A stretch of 64,000 bases of DNA from contig CAWESS010000030.1 of the NCBI GenBank assembly GCA_963811825.1, forward strand, positions 1 through 64,000. Direction: 5' to 3'. Of the stretch, positions 39,526 through 48,445 are shown piece after piece (positions within the stretch are counted from its first letter, which is position 1; each line of letters starts with the position of its first letter). Source of the DNA: Fodinibacter sp963811825. GTDB taxonomy: Bacteria > Actinomycetota > Actinomycetes > Actinomycetales > Dermatophilaceae. Below the pieces are notes generated by a model. The model saw only the letters and a list, made by a program, of their open reading frames with translations. It was not told where the DNA came from and did not search any database. The position numbers and the translations under genes were made by a program.

Positions 39526-39583
39526 CCGGATGCCGTAGGGGTGGTTCCCGAGGTACCTCGGGAACCAGCCCTACGGCATCCGG
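39526..39583. repeat. 58-bp near-perfect palindrome between rplO and secY
   Basis: Two 29-base arms with no spacer, centred on GGT|ACC at 39554/39555. 28 of 29 positions pair; the single mismatch is G39541 against G39568. The ends are CCGGATGCCGT and ACGGCATCCGG, i.e. an inverted pair of the dispersed 9-mer. It lies 12 bp after the rplO stop. As RNA it would be a very stable hairpin, so an attenuator lowering secY-adk-map relative to r-protein genes is likely. Confidence 0.9.
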
Positions 39584-39595
39584 TCATGCAGTGGG

Positions 39596-40081
39596 TCAGG
39601 CGGTCGTCGCCGAGCCGCCCGCCGCCTCGATCTTCTGCTTGGCGCTTCCGGAGAACGCGTTGGCCGTGACGTTCACGGCCACCGAGATCTCGCCGCTGCC
39701 GAGCACCTTCACGAGGTGCCCGCTGCGGACCGCGCCCTTGGAGACCAGGTCCTCGATGCTCACGTCGCCGCCCTCGGGGAACAGCGAGCCGAGCTTGTCG
39801 AGGTTCACGACCTGGTACTCGGTGCGGAACGGGTTCTTGAAGCCGCGAAGCTTCGGGAACCGCATGTGCAGCGGCGTGGTGCCACCCTGGAAGCCCACCG
39901 GCACCTGGTACCGGGCCTTGGTGCCCTTGGTACCGCGACCGGCAGTCTTGCCACGACGGCCACCCTCACCGCGTCCGACGCGGATCTTGGTGGACTTGGC
40001 ACCCGGCGCGGGACGCAGGTGGTGCACCTTCAGTGCCGAGGAACCCTCAGCGGCCTGTGCGGCCTTGGTCGTGTCTGCCAT
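39596..40081 (-). CDS. rplO: 50S ribosomal protein L15
   Basis: 161 residues. Glycine/arginine-rich N-terminal RNA-binding tail (KIRVGRGEGGRRGKTAGRGT), then GFQGGTTPLHMRFPKLRGF. ATG at 40079-40081 is ten bases after GGAGG inside rpmD. A GTG six bases earlier is only four bases from GGAGG and less likely. Confidence 0.96.
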   Translation of the reverse strand: MADTTKAAQAAEGSSALKVHHLRPAPGAKSTKIRVGRGEGGRRGKTAGRGTKGTKARYQVPVGFQGGTTPLHMRFPKLRGFKNPFRTEYQVVNLDKLGSLFPEGGDVSIEDLVSKGAVRSGHLVKVLGSGEISVAVNVTANAFSGSAKQKIEAAGGSATTA

Positions 40082-40083
40082 GT

Positions 40084-40266
40084 TCACTCAACCTCCTCGA
40101 CGGCCACCAGGTGGGTCACCGTCTTGACCATCCCGCGGATCTCGGGACGGTCCTCCTTGACGACGACGTCGCCGATGCGCTTCAGACCGAGGCTGCGCAG
40201 CGTGTCACGCTGGTTCTGCTTGCCACCGATCTCGGAACGGGTCTGGGTCACCTTGAGGCGGGCCAT
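40084..40266 (-). CDS. rpmD: 50S ribosomal protein L30
   Basis: 60 residues: MARLKVTQTRSEIGGKQNQR at the start and EIRGMVKTVTHLVAVEEVE at the end. Normal length. ATG overlaps the rpsE stop (TGATG). Confidence 0.96.
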   Translation of the reverse strand: MARLKVTQTRSEIGGKQNQRDTLRSLGLKRIGDVVVKEDRPEIRGMVKTVTHLVAVEEVE

Positions 40267-40916
40267 CACGCACCAGCCTTCGCCTCGGCGATGCCGGCGG
40301 CCTGAGCACGCAGCATCGCCGCGGGGGCGACTCGGTCCACGGGCAGGCCACGGCGGGCCGCGACCTCCTCCGGACGCTCGAGGCCCTTGAGGGCCGCGAC
40401 CGTCGCGTGGACGATGTTGATCGCGTTGTCCGAGCCGAGGCTCTTGGACAGCACGTCGTGGATGCCGGCGCACTCGAGAACCGCACGCACCGGGCCACCG
40501 GCGATGACGCCGGTACCGGGGCTGGCGGGACGGAGCAGGACGACACCGGCAGCGGCCTCACCCTGGACGGGGTGGGGGATGGTGCCCTGGATGCGCGGGA
40601 CCTTGAAGAACTCCTTCTTGGCCTCCTCCACACCCTTGGCGATCGCCGCGGGCACCTCCTTGGCCTTGCCGTAGCCGACACCGACGGTGCCGTCGCCGTC
40701 ACCGACGACGACGAGCGCGGTGAAGCTGAACCGGCGGCCACCCTTGACGACCTTGGCGACGCGGTTGATCGTCACGACGCGCTCGATGTACTGGCTCTTC
40801 TCGGGCTCGCGGGCGTCACGACCACCACGGCCGCCGTCACGGCCACCGCGGCCTTCGCGGCCGCCGCGCTCGGCGGTGGCGGGTCCGCCGGTGCCTCGAC
40901 GCTGGGGTCCTGGCAT
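40266..40916 (-). CDS. rpsE: 30S ribosomal protein S5
   Basis: 216 residues. An Arg/Gly-rich N-terminal extension of about 35 residues precedes the double-stranded-RNA-binding S5 domain (ERVVTINRVAKVVKGGRRFS) and the C-terminal domain with GTGVIAGGPVRAVLE. Residues at the known spectinomycin-site loop (KGGRR) look wild type. Confidence 0.96.
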   Translation of the reverse strand: MPGPQRRGTGGPATAERGGREGRGGRDGGRGGRDAREPEKSQYIERVVTINRVAKVVKGGRRFSFTALVVVGDGDGTVGVGYGKAKEVPAAIAKGVEEAKKEFFKVPRIQGTIPHPVQGEAAAGVVLLRPASPGTGVIAGGPVRAVLECAGIHDVLSKSLGSDNAINIVHATVAALKGLERPEEVAARRGLPVDRVAPAAMLRAQAAGIAEAKAGA

Positions 40917-40959
40917 CAGATGTTCCTCATCTCAACAACGGGGGTGTTCTGGGTGGCGA

Positions 40960-41334
40960 TCACAGGGACAGACCGCCTTCGCGGGCGCCGTCGGCGATGG
41001 CGGCGACGCGACCGTGGTACTTGTTGCCGCCACGGTCGAAGACGACGGCCTCGACGCCGGCAGCCTTGGCACGCTCGGCGACGAGCTCGCCGACCTTCTT
41101 GGCCTTGGCGGTCTTGTCACCGTCGAACGAGCGGACGTCCGCCTCCATGGTGGAGGCTGACGCCAGCGTCTTGCCGACGGTGTCGTCGACGACCTGGACG
41201 AAGACGTGACGTGCCGAGCGGGACACGACCAGGCGCGGACGCCCGGTGGTGCCGGTGACGACCTTGCGGACGCGGAAGTGGCGGCGGGTGCGCGCGGCGC
41301 TCTTGCCCTTGGCGCGCTTGACGATCAGTGCCAT
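40960..41334 (-). CDS. rplR: 50S ribosomal protein L18
   Basis: 124 residues, binds 5S rRNA. Basic N-terminus (VKRAKGKSAARTRRHFRVRK), then TGRPRLVVSRSARHVFVQVV and C-terminal FDRGGNKYHGRVAAIADGAR. Confidence 0.96.
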   Translation of the reverse strand: MALIVKRAKGKSAARTRRHFRVRKVVTGTTGRPRLVVSRSARHVFVQVVDDTVGKTLASASTMEADVRSFDGDKTAKAKKVGELVAERAKAAGVEAVVFDRGGNKYHGRVAAIADGAREGGLSL

Positions 41335-41337
41335 GGC

Positions 41338-41874
41338 TTACTTACCAGCCTTTCCGACCTTGCGGCGGATCTGCTCGCCCGCGTAGCGGACGCCCTTGCC
41401 CTTGTACGGGTCGGGCTTGCGGAGCTTGCGGATGTTCGCGGCGACCTCGCCGACGAGCTGCTTGTCGATGCCCTGGACCGCGAACCGGGTCTGGTTCTCC
41501 ACCACGAAGGTGATGCCGGCCGGCGGCTCGACGGTGATGGAGTGCGAGTAGCCGAGGGCGAACTCGAGGTTGGAGCCCTTGGCGAGCACGCGGTAACCGG
41601 TGCCGTGGATCTCGAGCTTCTTCTCGTAGCCCTCCGTGACACCGAGCACCATGTTGTTGATGAGGGTGCGGGTCAGGCCGTGGAGCGCGCGCGAGGTGCG
41701 TGCGTCGTCGGGGCGCTTGACCTCGAGGACCGCGTCACCCTTCTCGACGACGATCGGCTCGGCCACGACGTGGCTGAGCTCGCCCTTGGGGCCCTTGACC
41801 TTGACGGTCTGGCCCTCGATGGCGATGTCGACACCCGAGGGGACGGTGACGGGGAGACGTCCGATGCGTGACAT
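41338..41874 (-). CDS. rplF: 50S ribosomal protein L6
   Basis: 178 residues, two tandem L6 domains: MSRIGRLPVTVPSGVDIAIE at the start and KPDPYKGKGVRYAGEQIRRK at the end. Three bases separate its stop side from rplR. Normal length. Confidence 0.96.
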   Translation of the reverse strand: MSRIGRLPVTVPSGVDIAIEGQTVKVKGPKGELSHVVAEPIVVEKGDAVLEVKRPDDARTSRALHGLTRTLINNMVLGVTEGYEKKLEIHGTGYRVLAKGSNLEFALGYSHSITVEPPAGITFVVENQTRFAVQGIDKQLVGEVAANIRKLRKPDPYKGKGVRYAGEQIRRKVGKAGK

Positions 41875-41886
41875 GTCAGTAACCCC

Positions 41887-42285
41887 TTACCAGATGTAGG
41901 CGAGGACTTCCCCACCCACACCCTTGTTGGCGGCCTGACGGTCAGTCAGCAGGCCGGACGACGTCGAGATGATCGCGACACCCAGGCCACCGAGAACCTT
42001 CGGCAGGTTGGTGGACTTGGCGTACACGCGCAGGCCCGGCTTGGACACGCGGCGCACACCGGCGATGGAGCGCTCACGGTTGGGGCCGTACTTGAGGTTG
42101 ATGGTGAGCGTCTGGCCCACCTCAGCGTCCTCGACGGTCCAGCCCGCGATGTAGCCCTCAGCCTCGAGGATCTCCGCGATGTGGCTCTTGAGCTTCGAGA
42201 ACGGCATGGAGACTGCGTCCTTGTGCGCCGAGTTGGCGTTGCGGACGCGGGTCAACATGTCCGCGATCGGGTCGGTCATGGTCAT
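41887..42285 (-). CDS. rpsH: 30S ribosomal protein S8
   Basis: 132 residues from ATG at 42283-42285 (MTMTDPIADMLTRVRNANSA) with GGAG seven bases upstream; a second ATG lies two codons later. C-terminal GLLTDRQAANKGVGGEVLAY is the conserved rRNA-binding end. 132 bp of AT-richer spacer lie upstream to rpsN, the longest gap inside the spc operon, with no clear hairpin. Confidence 0.96.
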   Translation of the reverse strand: MTMTDPIADMLTRVRNANSAHKDAVSMPFSKLKSHIAEILEAEGYIAGWTVEDAEVGQTLTINLKYGPNRERSIAGVRRVSKPGLRVYAKSTNLPKVLGGLGVAIISTSSGLLTDRQAANKGVGGEVLAYIW

Positions 42286-42417
42286 TGGGCTTCTCCGCCC
42301 TCCCTCACCACGGTTTCCTCCGAGCAGCACTCGGCGGACCTGCGATGTAGATGGAATGTGTGGTCGTGCATGTGTTGAACGTGGTGCGCTGGCTCAGCGA
42401 GCTGCGCGCAGTGGGTC

Positions 42418-42603
42418 CTACCAGGAGGACTTGGTGATACCCGGGAGCTCGCCGCGGTGGGCCATCTCCCGCAGGCAGATCCGGCACAGGCCGAACTTGC
42501 GGTAGACCGAGTGCGGACGGCCGCAGCGCTGGCAGCGGGTGTAACCCCGGACCGCGAACTTCGGCTTCTTGTTCGCCTTGTTGACGAGGGCAGTCTTGGC
42601 CAT
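42418..42603 (-). CDS. rpsN: 30S ribosomal protein S14, zinc-binding type Z
   Basis: 61 residues with two CxxC pairs (RCQRCGR and LCRICLR, Cys24/27 and Cys40/43), the short zinc form of S14. This is the housekeeping copy; actinobacteria often keep a long zinc-free paralogue under Zur elsewhere. Confidence 0.96.
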   Translation of the reverse strand: MAKTALVNKANKKPKFAVRGYTRCQRCGRPHSVYRKFGLCRICLREMAHRGELPGITKSSW

Positions 42604-42606
42604 TGC

Positions 42607-43167
42607 TCAGTTCTCCTTGAACGGGAAGCCGAGCGCCTTGAGCAGCGCGCGTCCCTCGTCGTCGTTCGTCGCGGTCGTGACGACCGTGATGTCCATGCCG
42701 CGGACGCGGTCGATCTTGTCCTGGTCGATCTCGTGGAACATCGACTGCTCGGTCAGACCGAAGGTGTAGTTGCCACGGCCGTCGAACTGCTTGGGCGACA
42801 GACCACGGAAGTCACGGATGCGCGGCAGGGCCGTGCTCACGAGACGGTCGAGGAACTCCCACATGCGGTCGCCACGCAGCGTGGTGTGCGCGCCGATCGG
42901 CATGCCCTCACGCAGCTTGAACTGGGCGATGGACTTGCGAGCCTTGGTCACGACCGGCTTCTGACCGGTGATGGACGTGAGGTCGCGCACGGCGCCCTCG
43001 ATGAGCTTGCTGTCCTTGGCGGCATCGCCGACACCCATGTTGACGACGACCTTGACGACACCCGGGATCTGCATGACGTTCGAGTAGTCGAACTGCTCAC
43101 GCAGGGCGGGCTTGATCTCGTCCTGGTAGCGCGTCTTCAGGCGCGGCTTGGTTGCAGTGTCTGCCAT
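42607..43167 (-). CDS. rplE: 50S ribosomal protein L5
   Basis: 186 residues from ATG at 43165-43167 (MADTATKPRLKTRYQDEIKP); a GTG three codons earlier overlaps the rplX stop and is a poorer choice because it is too close to the AAGGA. Binds 5S rRNA and P-site tRNA. Contains GQKPVVTKARKSIAQFKLRE. Confidence 0.96.
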   Translation of the reverse strand: MADTATKPRLKTRYQDEIKPALREQFDYSNVMQIPGVVKVVVNMGVGDAAKDSKLIEGAVRDLTSITGQKPVVTKARKSIAQFKLREGMPIGAHTTLRGDRMWEFLDRLVSTALPRIRDFRGLSPKQFDGRGNYTFGLTEQSMFHEIDQDKIDRVRGMDITVVTTATNDDEGRALLKALGFPFKEN

Positions 43168-43172
43168 GTCTC

Positions 43173-43520
43173 TCACAGGTCCTTGCCCGAGCGGACGCCG
43201 ACGCGCACACGGCTCGTCTTCTGGCGGCCGTCACGCTCGACGGTCTCGACGCGGGTCTTGATCCGGGTCGGCTTCTTGTCCGAGGGGTCGACGACGGCGA
43301 CGTTGCTCACGTGGATCGGCGCCTCCTGGACGACGAGGCCACCGGTGCGGCTACCACGGGCGGACTGGCCGGCCTTGGTGTGCCGGGTGACCCGGTTGAC
43401 ACCTTCGACCGTCACGCGGCTGGTCTCGCGGTTGACCGCGATGACCTTGCCGGTGGCGCCCTTGTCCTTGCCGGTGAGCACCTGGACGGTGTCGCCCTTC
43501 TTGATCTTCATGGACGCCAT
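43173..43520 (-). CDS. rplX: 50S ribosomal protein L24
   Basis: 115 residues. KOW motif region KKGDTVQVLTGKDKGATGKV at the N-terminus. Two ATGs three codons apart (43520, 43511) are possible; the first is ten bases from GGAGG. Assembly-initiator protein of the large subunit. Confidence 0.95.
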   Translation of the reverse strand: MASMKIKKGDTVQVLTGKDKGATGKVIAVNRETSRVTVEGVNRVTRHTKAGQSARGSRTGGLVVQEAPIHVSNVAVVDPSDKKPTRIKTRVETVERDGRQKTSRVRVGVRSGKDL

Positions 43521-43522
43521 GG

Positions 43523-43891
43523 TCAGAGCACCTCCGGGGCGAGGCTGATGATCTTCATGAACTTCTTCTCGCGCAGCTCGCGGCCCACCGGGCCGAAGAT
43601 GCGGGTGCCCCGGGGGTCACCGTCGTTCTTGAGGATCACGGCCGCGTTCTCGTCGAACTTGATGTAGGAGCCGTCTGCACGACGGCGCTCCTTCTTGGTA
43701 CGGACGATGACCGCCTTGACGACATCGCCCTTCTTGACGTTGCCGCCAGGGATCGCGTCCTTGACGGTGGCGACGATGGTGTCGCCGATTCCCGCATACC
43801 GGCGACCGGAACCACCGAGAACACGGATGCACAAGATCTCCTTGGCACCGGTGTTGTCGGCGACGCGCAGTCGCGACTCCTGCTGAATCAC
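43523..43891 (-). CDS. rplN: 50S ribosomal protein L14
   Basis: 122 residues, exactly the family length, from GTG at 43889-43891 (MIQQESRLRVADNTGAKEIL). A longer upstream in-frame reading crosses the gap hairpin and rpsQ and is rejected. First gene of the spc operon. Confidence 0.97.
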   Translation of the reverse strand: MIQQESRLRVADNTGAKEILCIRVLGGSGRRYAGIGDTIVATVKDAIPGGNVKKGDVVKAVIVRTKKERRRADGSYIKFDENAAVILKNDGDPRGTRIFGPVGRELREKKFMKIISLAPEVL

Positions 43892-43967
43892 TTTTCTGTC
43901 TCCTATACGTCGTGCTGGTTCTCTGCTGTGCCGAAGGCTGCAGAGCCTGGCCGAACTGGCGGGGGAT

Positions 43968-43988
43968 GCGGGGGGCGTGGCCCCCCGC
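43968..43988 (-). terminator. GC hairpin between rpsQ and rplN
   Basis: GCGGGGGGC, loop GTG, GCCCCCCGC: a 9-bp perfect stem 7 bases after the rpsQ stop. It marks the S10/spc boundary and could terminate or attenuate, but no T-run follows and no clear new promoter was found in the 80 bp before rplN. Confidence 0.6.
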
Positions 43989-43994
43989 GAAGCT

Positions 43995-44294
43995 TTACTT
44001 GGCCTTCTCGAGGATCTCCACCACGCGCCAGCGCTTGGTCGCGCTGAGCGGGCGGGTCTCCATGATGAGGACGCGGTCGCCGACGCCGGCAGCATTTGCC
44101 TCGTCGTGCGCCTTGACCTTGCTGGAACGCCGCAGCACCTTGCCGTAGAGCGCGTGCTTGACGCGGTCCTCGACCTCGACGACGACGGTCTTGTCCATCT
44201 TGTCGCTGACGACGTAGCCCTGGCGGGTCTTGCGGTCGTTGCGGTCCGCACCCTGGGTGTCGGTCACGTTCTCATCCTTCGTCGTCTCGCTCAC
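43995..44294 (-). CDS. rpsQ: 30S ribosomal protein S17
   Basis: 99 residues. OB-fold core RKTRQGYVVSDKMDKTVVVE to HDEANAAGVGDRVLIMETRP, with a short charged N-terminal extension. Overlaps rpmC by four bases. Confidence 0.96.
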   Translation of the reverse strand: MSETTKDENVTDTQGADRNDRKTRQGYVVSDKMDKTVVVEVEDRVKHALYGKVLRRSSKVKAHDEANAAGVGDRVLIMETRPLSATKRWRVVEILEKAK

Positions 44295-44527
44295 TTGGCG
44301 TCACCCTTCACGCCGATGCCGAGCTCGCGCTCACGCATCTCGGTGTAGATCCGGGCGATGTCCTTGCGGACGGCACGAAGCCGACCGTGGTTGTCCAGCT
44401 GGCCCGTGGCCGACTGGAACCGGAGGTTGAACAGCTCCTCCTTCGCCTTGCGCAGCTCGTCGACGAGTCGCTCGTCATCGAGACCCCGCAGCTCCTTGGA
44501 GGTCAGGTCCTGGGAACCGACTGCCAT
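44291..44527 (-). CDS. rpmC: 50S ribosomal protein L29
   Basis: 78 residues, helical hairpin: TSKELRGLDDERLVDELRKA and RAVRKDIARIYTEMRERELG. Lies at the peptide exit near the SRP/trigger-factor site. ATG overlaps the rplP stop. Confidence 0.96.
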   Translation of the reverse strand: MAVGSQDLTSKELRGLDDERLVDELRKAKEELFNLRFQSATGQLDNHGRLRAVRKDIARIYTEMRERELGIGVKGDAK

Positions 44528-44946
44528 CAGAAGTCACCACCCTCACGCCGGACGAAGCGACACTTCATCGGCAGCTTGTGCATCGCGAGACGCATGGCCT
44601 CGCGTGCGACGTCCTCCGGGACACCGGAGACCTCGAACATGATTCGACCCGGCTTGACGTTGGCGATCCACCACTCCGGCGAACCCTTACCGGAACCCAT
44701 GCGGGTCTCGGCAGGCTTCTTCGTGAGGGGGCGGTCCGGGTAGATGTTGATCCAGACCTTTCCGCCACGCTTCATGTAGCGGGTCATCGCGATACGCGCG
44801 GACTCGATCTGGCGGTTGGTGACGTAGGCGGGCTCGAGAGCCTGGATGCCGTAGTCACCGAACGCGATGGTCGTGCCACCCTTGGCAGCGCCCGAGCGAC
44901 CCGGGTGGTGCTGCTTGCGGTGCTTGACTCGACGGGGAATCAACAT
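44527..44946 (-). CDS. rplP: 50S ribosomal protein L16
   Basis: 139 residues. MLIPRRVKHRKQHHPGRSGA at the start; GSGKGSPEWWIANVKPGRIM in the middle. Near the A-site and peptidyl-transferase centre. Two bases separate it from rpsC. Confidence 0.97.
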   Translation of the reverse strand: MLIPRRVKHRKQHHPGRSGAAKGGTTIAFGDYGIQALEPAYVTNRQIESARIAMTRYMKRGGKVWINIYPDRPLTKKPAETRMGSGKGSPEWWIANVKPGRIMFEVSGVPEDVAREAMRLAMHKLPMKCRFVRREGGDF

Positions 44947-44948
44947 GG

Positions 44949-45752
44949 TCAGGACTCCTCGGTGCTCGCGGCGACCGGTGCCTGCTCAGCGGGAGCCTCG
45001 GCCACGGGGGCGGGGGCGTCGCTGCGACGGGCACGGGCCGGACGGTCAGCGCCGTCACGACGGGGGCCGCGGTTCTGGCGGGGGGCGGTGGCCTGCTGGG
45101 CGGCGAGCTCGCGAGCCGTCATGTCGCCCTTGTAGATCCACACCTTGACGCCGATGCGACCGAAGGTGGTCTTGGCCTCGTAGAAGCCGTAGTCGATCTG
45201 CGCACGAAGGGTGTGCAGCGGCACGCGACCCTCGCGGTAGAACTCGGTACGGCTCATCTCGGCGCCGCCGAGGCGACCGGAGACCTGGACACGGATGCCC
45301 TTGGCGCCGGCGCGGGTGGCGGACTGCATGCCCTTGCGCATGGCGCGACGGAACGACACGCGAGCGCTGAGCTGCTCGGCGATGCCCTGCGCGACGAGCT
45401 GTGCCTCGACCTCGGGGTTCTTGACCTCGAGGATGTTGAGCTGCACCTGCTTGCCGGTGAGCTTCTCGAGCTCGCCGCGGATGCGGTCGGCCTCGGCGCC
45501 GCGGCGACCGATGACGATGCCGGGACGTGCGGTGTGGATGTCGACGCGGACCCGGTCACGGGTGCGCTCGATGTCGACGCGGGCGATACCGGCGCGGTCC
45601 ATGCCCTCAGACATGAGCTTGCGGATCGCCACGTCCTCCTTGACGTAGTCGCGGTAGCGCTGACCCTCCTTGGTGGAGTCGGCGAACCAGCGGCTGCGGT
45701 GCTCAGTGGTGATGCCCAGACGGAAGCCGTGCGGGTTGACCTTCTGTCCCAT
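44949..45752 (-). CDS. rpsC: 30S ribosomal protein S3
   Basis: 267 residues. KH-type domain with GIVIGRRGAEADRIRGELEK, and C-terminal domain with GFYEAKTTFGRIGVKVWIYK. A roughly 50-residue Ala/Arg/Pro-rich C-terminal tail (DGADRPARARRSDAPAPVAE) is a common actinobacterial extension. ATG at 45752 overlaps the rplV stop. Confidence 0.97.
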   Translation of the reverse strand: MGQKVNPHGFRLGITTEHRSRWFADSTKEGQRYRDYVKEDVAIRKLMSEGMDRAGIARVDIERTRDRVRVDIHTARPGIVIGRRGAEADRIRGELEKLTGKQVQLNILEVKNPEVEAQLVAQGIAEQLSARVSFRRAMRKGMQSATRAGAKGIRVQVSGRLGGAEMSRTEFYREGRVPLHTLRAQIDYGFYEAKTTFGRIGVKVWIYKGDMTARELAAQQATAPRQNRGPRRDGADRPARARRSDAPAPVAEAPAEQAPVAASTEES

Positions 45753-46150
45753 CAGCGATTGCCTCCGTTCGTGGCCTTGGCGGGCTTGGGAGCGACGACC
45801 ACGGTGATGTGGCTCGTGCGCTTGTTGATCCGACCGGCGCGGCCCTGGGCCCGCGGACGGAAACGCTTCATGGTGGGGCCCTCGTCGATGAAGACGGAGG
45901 AGATGACGAGCTCGCGCTCGTCGAACCGCTCGGCCGCGGCATCGGCCTTGAACCGCGCGTTGGCGATCGCGGACTCGAGGACCTTCAGGATCGGCTCGGC
46001 TGCGCCCTGGGGGGCGAACTTGAGGACCGACACTGCGTCAGTGGCGTTCTTGCCACGGATGAGGTCGATGACCCGGCGGGCCTTCTGCGGCGTCACCCGG
46101 ACGTGGCGGGCAACTGCGCGCGCCTCGGTGGTGGTGGACTCGGTGGCCAT
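45752..46150 (-). CDS. rplV: 50S ribosomal protein L22
   Basis: 132 residues. VRVTPQKARRVIDLIRGKNA and the long exit-tunnel loop MKRFRPRAQGRAGRINKRTS; loop residues look like wild type for macrolide sensitivity. Overlaps rpsS by one base. Confidence 0.97.
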   Translation of the reverse strand: MATESTTTEARAVARHVRVTPQKARRVIDLIRGKNATDAVSVLKFAPQGAAEPILKVLESAIANARFKADAAAERFDERELVISSVFIDEGPTMKRFRPRAQGRAGRINKRTSHITVVVAPKPAKATNGGNR

Positions 46151-46431
46151 CAGCGACGACGCCCCTTCTTGTCGTCCTTGACGTGACCCTTGAAGGTACG
46201 CGTCGGTGCGAACTCGCCGAGCTTGTGGCCGACCATCGACTCGGTGACGAACACCGGGACGTGCTTGCGGCCGTCGTGGACGGCGAGGGTGTGACCGAGC
46301 ATGTCGGGCGAGATGACCGACCGGCGCGACCAGGTCTTGATGACGTTCTTGGTGCCCGCTTCGTTCTGGACATCCACCTTCTTCTGAAGGTGGTCGTCGA
46401 TGAAGGGGCCCTTTTTCAGGCTACGAGGCAT
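46150..46431 (-). CDS. rpsS: 30S ribosomal protein S19
   Basis: 93 residues: MPRSLKKGPFIDDHLQKKVD at the start, TWSRRSVISPDMLGHTLAVH in the core. Forms the S13-S19 head contact. 12 bp after rplB. Confidence 0.97.
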   Translation of the reverse strand: MPRSLKKGPFIDDHLQKKVDVQNEAGTKNVIKTWSRRSVISPDMLGHTLAVHDGRKHVPVFVTESMVGHKLGEFAPTRTFKGHVKDDKKGRRR

Positions 46432-46443
46432 TCCAGGCTCCTA

Positions 46444-47280
<837 letters not shown>

Positions 47281-47298
47281 GGTTTGTCCTCAGCTTCC

Positions 47299-47598
47299 TC
47301 AGGCGCCGGCGCTGCCGAAGATGTCGATCGTGCCCTCGCGGAGGGTGACGATCGCGCGCTTGGTGTCCTTGCGCTTGCCGATGCCGAACCGCGTACGACG
47401 GGCCTTGCCCACGCGGTTCATCGTGTGGACCGAGTCGACCTTCACGTTGAAGATCTGCTCGACGGCGATCTTGATCTCGGTCTTGTTGGACCGGGGGTCG
47501 ACGATGAAGGTGTACTTGCCCTGGTCGAGCAGCCCGTAGGACTTCTCGGACACCACCGGCGAGATCAGGATGTCGCGGGGGTTCTTGCCCTGGCTCAC
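47299..47598 (-). CDS. rplW: 50S ribosomal protein L23
   Basis: 99 residues. PRDILISPVVSEKSYGLLDQ and EQIFNVKVDSVHTMNRVGK. Exit-site protein that docks trigger factor and SRP. Its start overlaps rplD by four bases. Confidence 0.97.
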   Translation of the reverse strand: MSQGKNPRDILISPVVSEKSYGLLDQGKYTFIVDPRSNKTEIKIAVEQIFNVKVDSVHTMNRVGKARRTRFGIGKRKDTKRAIVTLREGTIDIFGSAGA

Positions 47599-48440
47599 TT
47601 CTCGTCCTCCACATCGGCCTTGTCGGCCTTCTTGGCCTTGGCGGGCTTGTCAGCCTTGGCGGCCTTCTCAGCCTTGGGGGCCTTGTCTGCCTTCGGGGCC
47701 TTCTCAGCCTTGGGGGCCTTCTCAGCCTTGGGGGCCTTCTCAGCCTTGGCCGGCTCGTCGTCCTGGACCTTGGCGGCCTTGGCCGGCTTCTCGTCCTGCA
47801 CGTCGACCGGGGTGGCGTCGTCCTGCGGCGCAGCGGTCGTGCCCAGGAAGCGGTCGACGAGAGCGTCGAAAGCGGCCTTGGTGAACACGATGTCATCGGC
47901 GCACAGCACGTCGTACGTGTTGATCTGGTCAACGGCGAGCACGTGCAGGTCGACGATGTTGCGCACCGACTTCAGCGACACGATGTCGCTGCGGTCGAGG
48001 ACGACCAGCACGTTCTTGCGCAGGGTGAGACCGGCGAGCAGCTCGACGGCAGCCTTGGCCGAGGGCACGTCTCCGTTGGAGATCGACTCGACGACGTGGA
48101 TGCGGTCGTGACGCGCCCGGTCGGACAGTGCACCGCGCAGGGCGGCGGACTTCATCTTCTTGGGGGTGCGCTGCGAGTAGTCACGCGGCTGCGGGCCGTG
48201 GACGATGCCACCGCCGGCGAACTGCGGGGCGCGGATCGAGCCCTGACGGGCGCGGCCGGTGCCCTTCTGCTTGTAGGGCTTGCGACCGCCACCACGAACC
48301 TCCGCCCGGGTCTTCGTCGAGTGCGTGCCCTGACGGGCTGCCGCGAGCTGGCCGACGACGACCTGGTGGATGAGCGGGACGTTGGTCTGCACGTCGAAGA
48401 TCTCCGCGGGGAGGTCGACGGTGAGCGTCTTGGTTGCCAT
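47595..48440 (-). CDS. rplD: 50S ribosomal protein L4 with Lys/Ala-repeat C-terminal tail
   Basis: 281 residues from ATG at 48438-48440 (MATKTLTVDLPAEIFDVQTN). The L4 core ends near residue 205 (ALVDRFLGTTAAPQ). The tunnel loop GRKPYKQKGTGRARQGSIRA is intact. About 75 additional residues follow as acidic then KAEKAP-type repeats encoded by 18-bp tandem units. Lys/Ala-rich tails are known on several actinobacterial r-proteins; length here is notable. A GTG three codons upstream overlaps rplC. Confidence 0.96.
   Translation of the reverse strand: MATKTLTVDLPAEIFDVQTNVPLIHQVVVGQLAAARQGTHSTKTRAEVRGGGRKPYKQKGTGRARQGSIRAPQFAGGGIVHGPQPRDYSQRTPKKMKSAALRGALSDRARHDRIHVVESISNGDVPSAKAAVELLAGLTLRKNVLVVLDRSDIVSLKSVRNIVDLHVLAVDQINTYDVLCADDIVFTKAAFDALVDRFLGTTAAPQDDATPVDVQDEKPAKAAKVQDDEPAKAEKAPKAEKAPKAEKAPKADKAPKAEKAAKADKPAKAKKADKADVEDEK
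47662..47751 (-). repeat. Five 18-bp tandem repeats in the rplD 3' region
   Basis: Units of GCCTTCTCAGCCTTGGGG (plus-strand form) at 47662, 47680, 47698, 47716 and 47734. The second and last units diverge slightly. In frame they encode KAEKAP hexapeptides, so copy number can change without breaking rplD. Confidence 0.92.
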
Positions 48441-48445
48441 GCGGG

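Noticed and set aside
43892..44251. A 242-residue L14
   Set aside because: The extension runs antisense through the rpsQ gap and rpsQ; L14 is 122 residues in bacteria and the GTG at 43891 fits.
47662..47751. CRISPR-like direct repeats
   Set aside because: Contiguous 18-bp units with no spacers, in frame within rplD; coding repeats.
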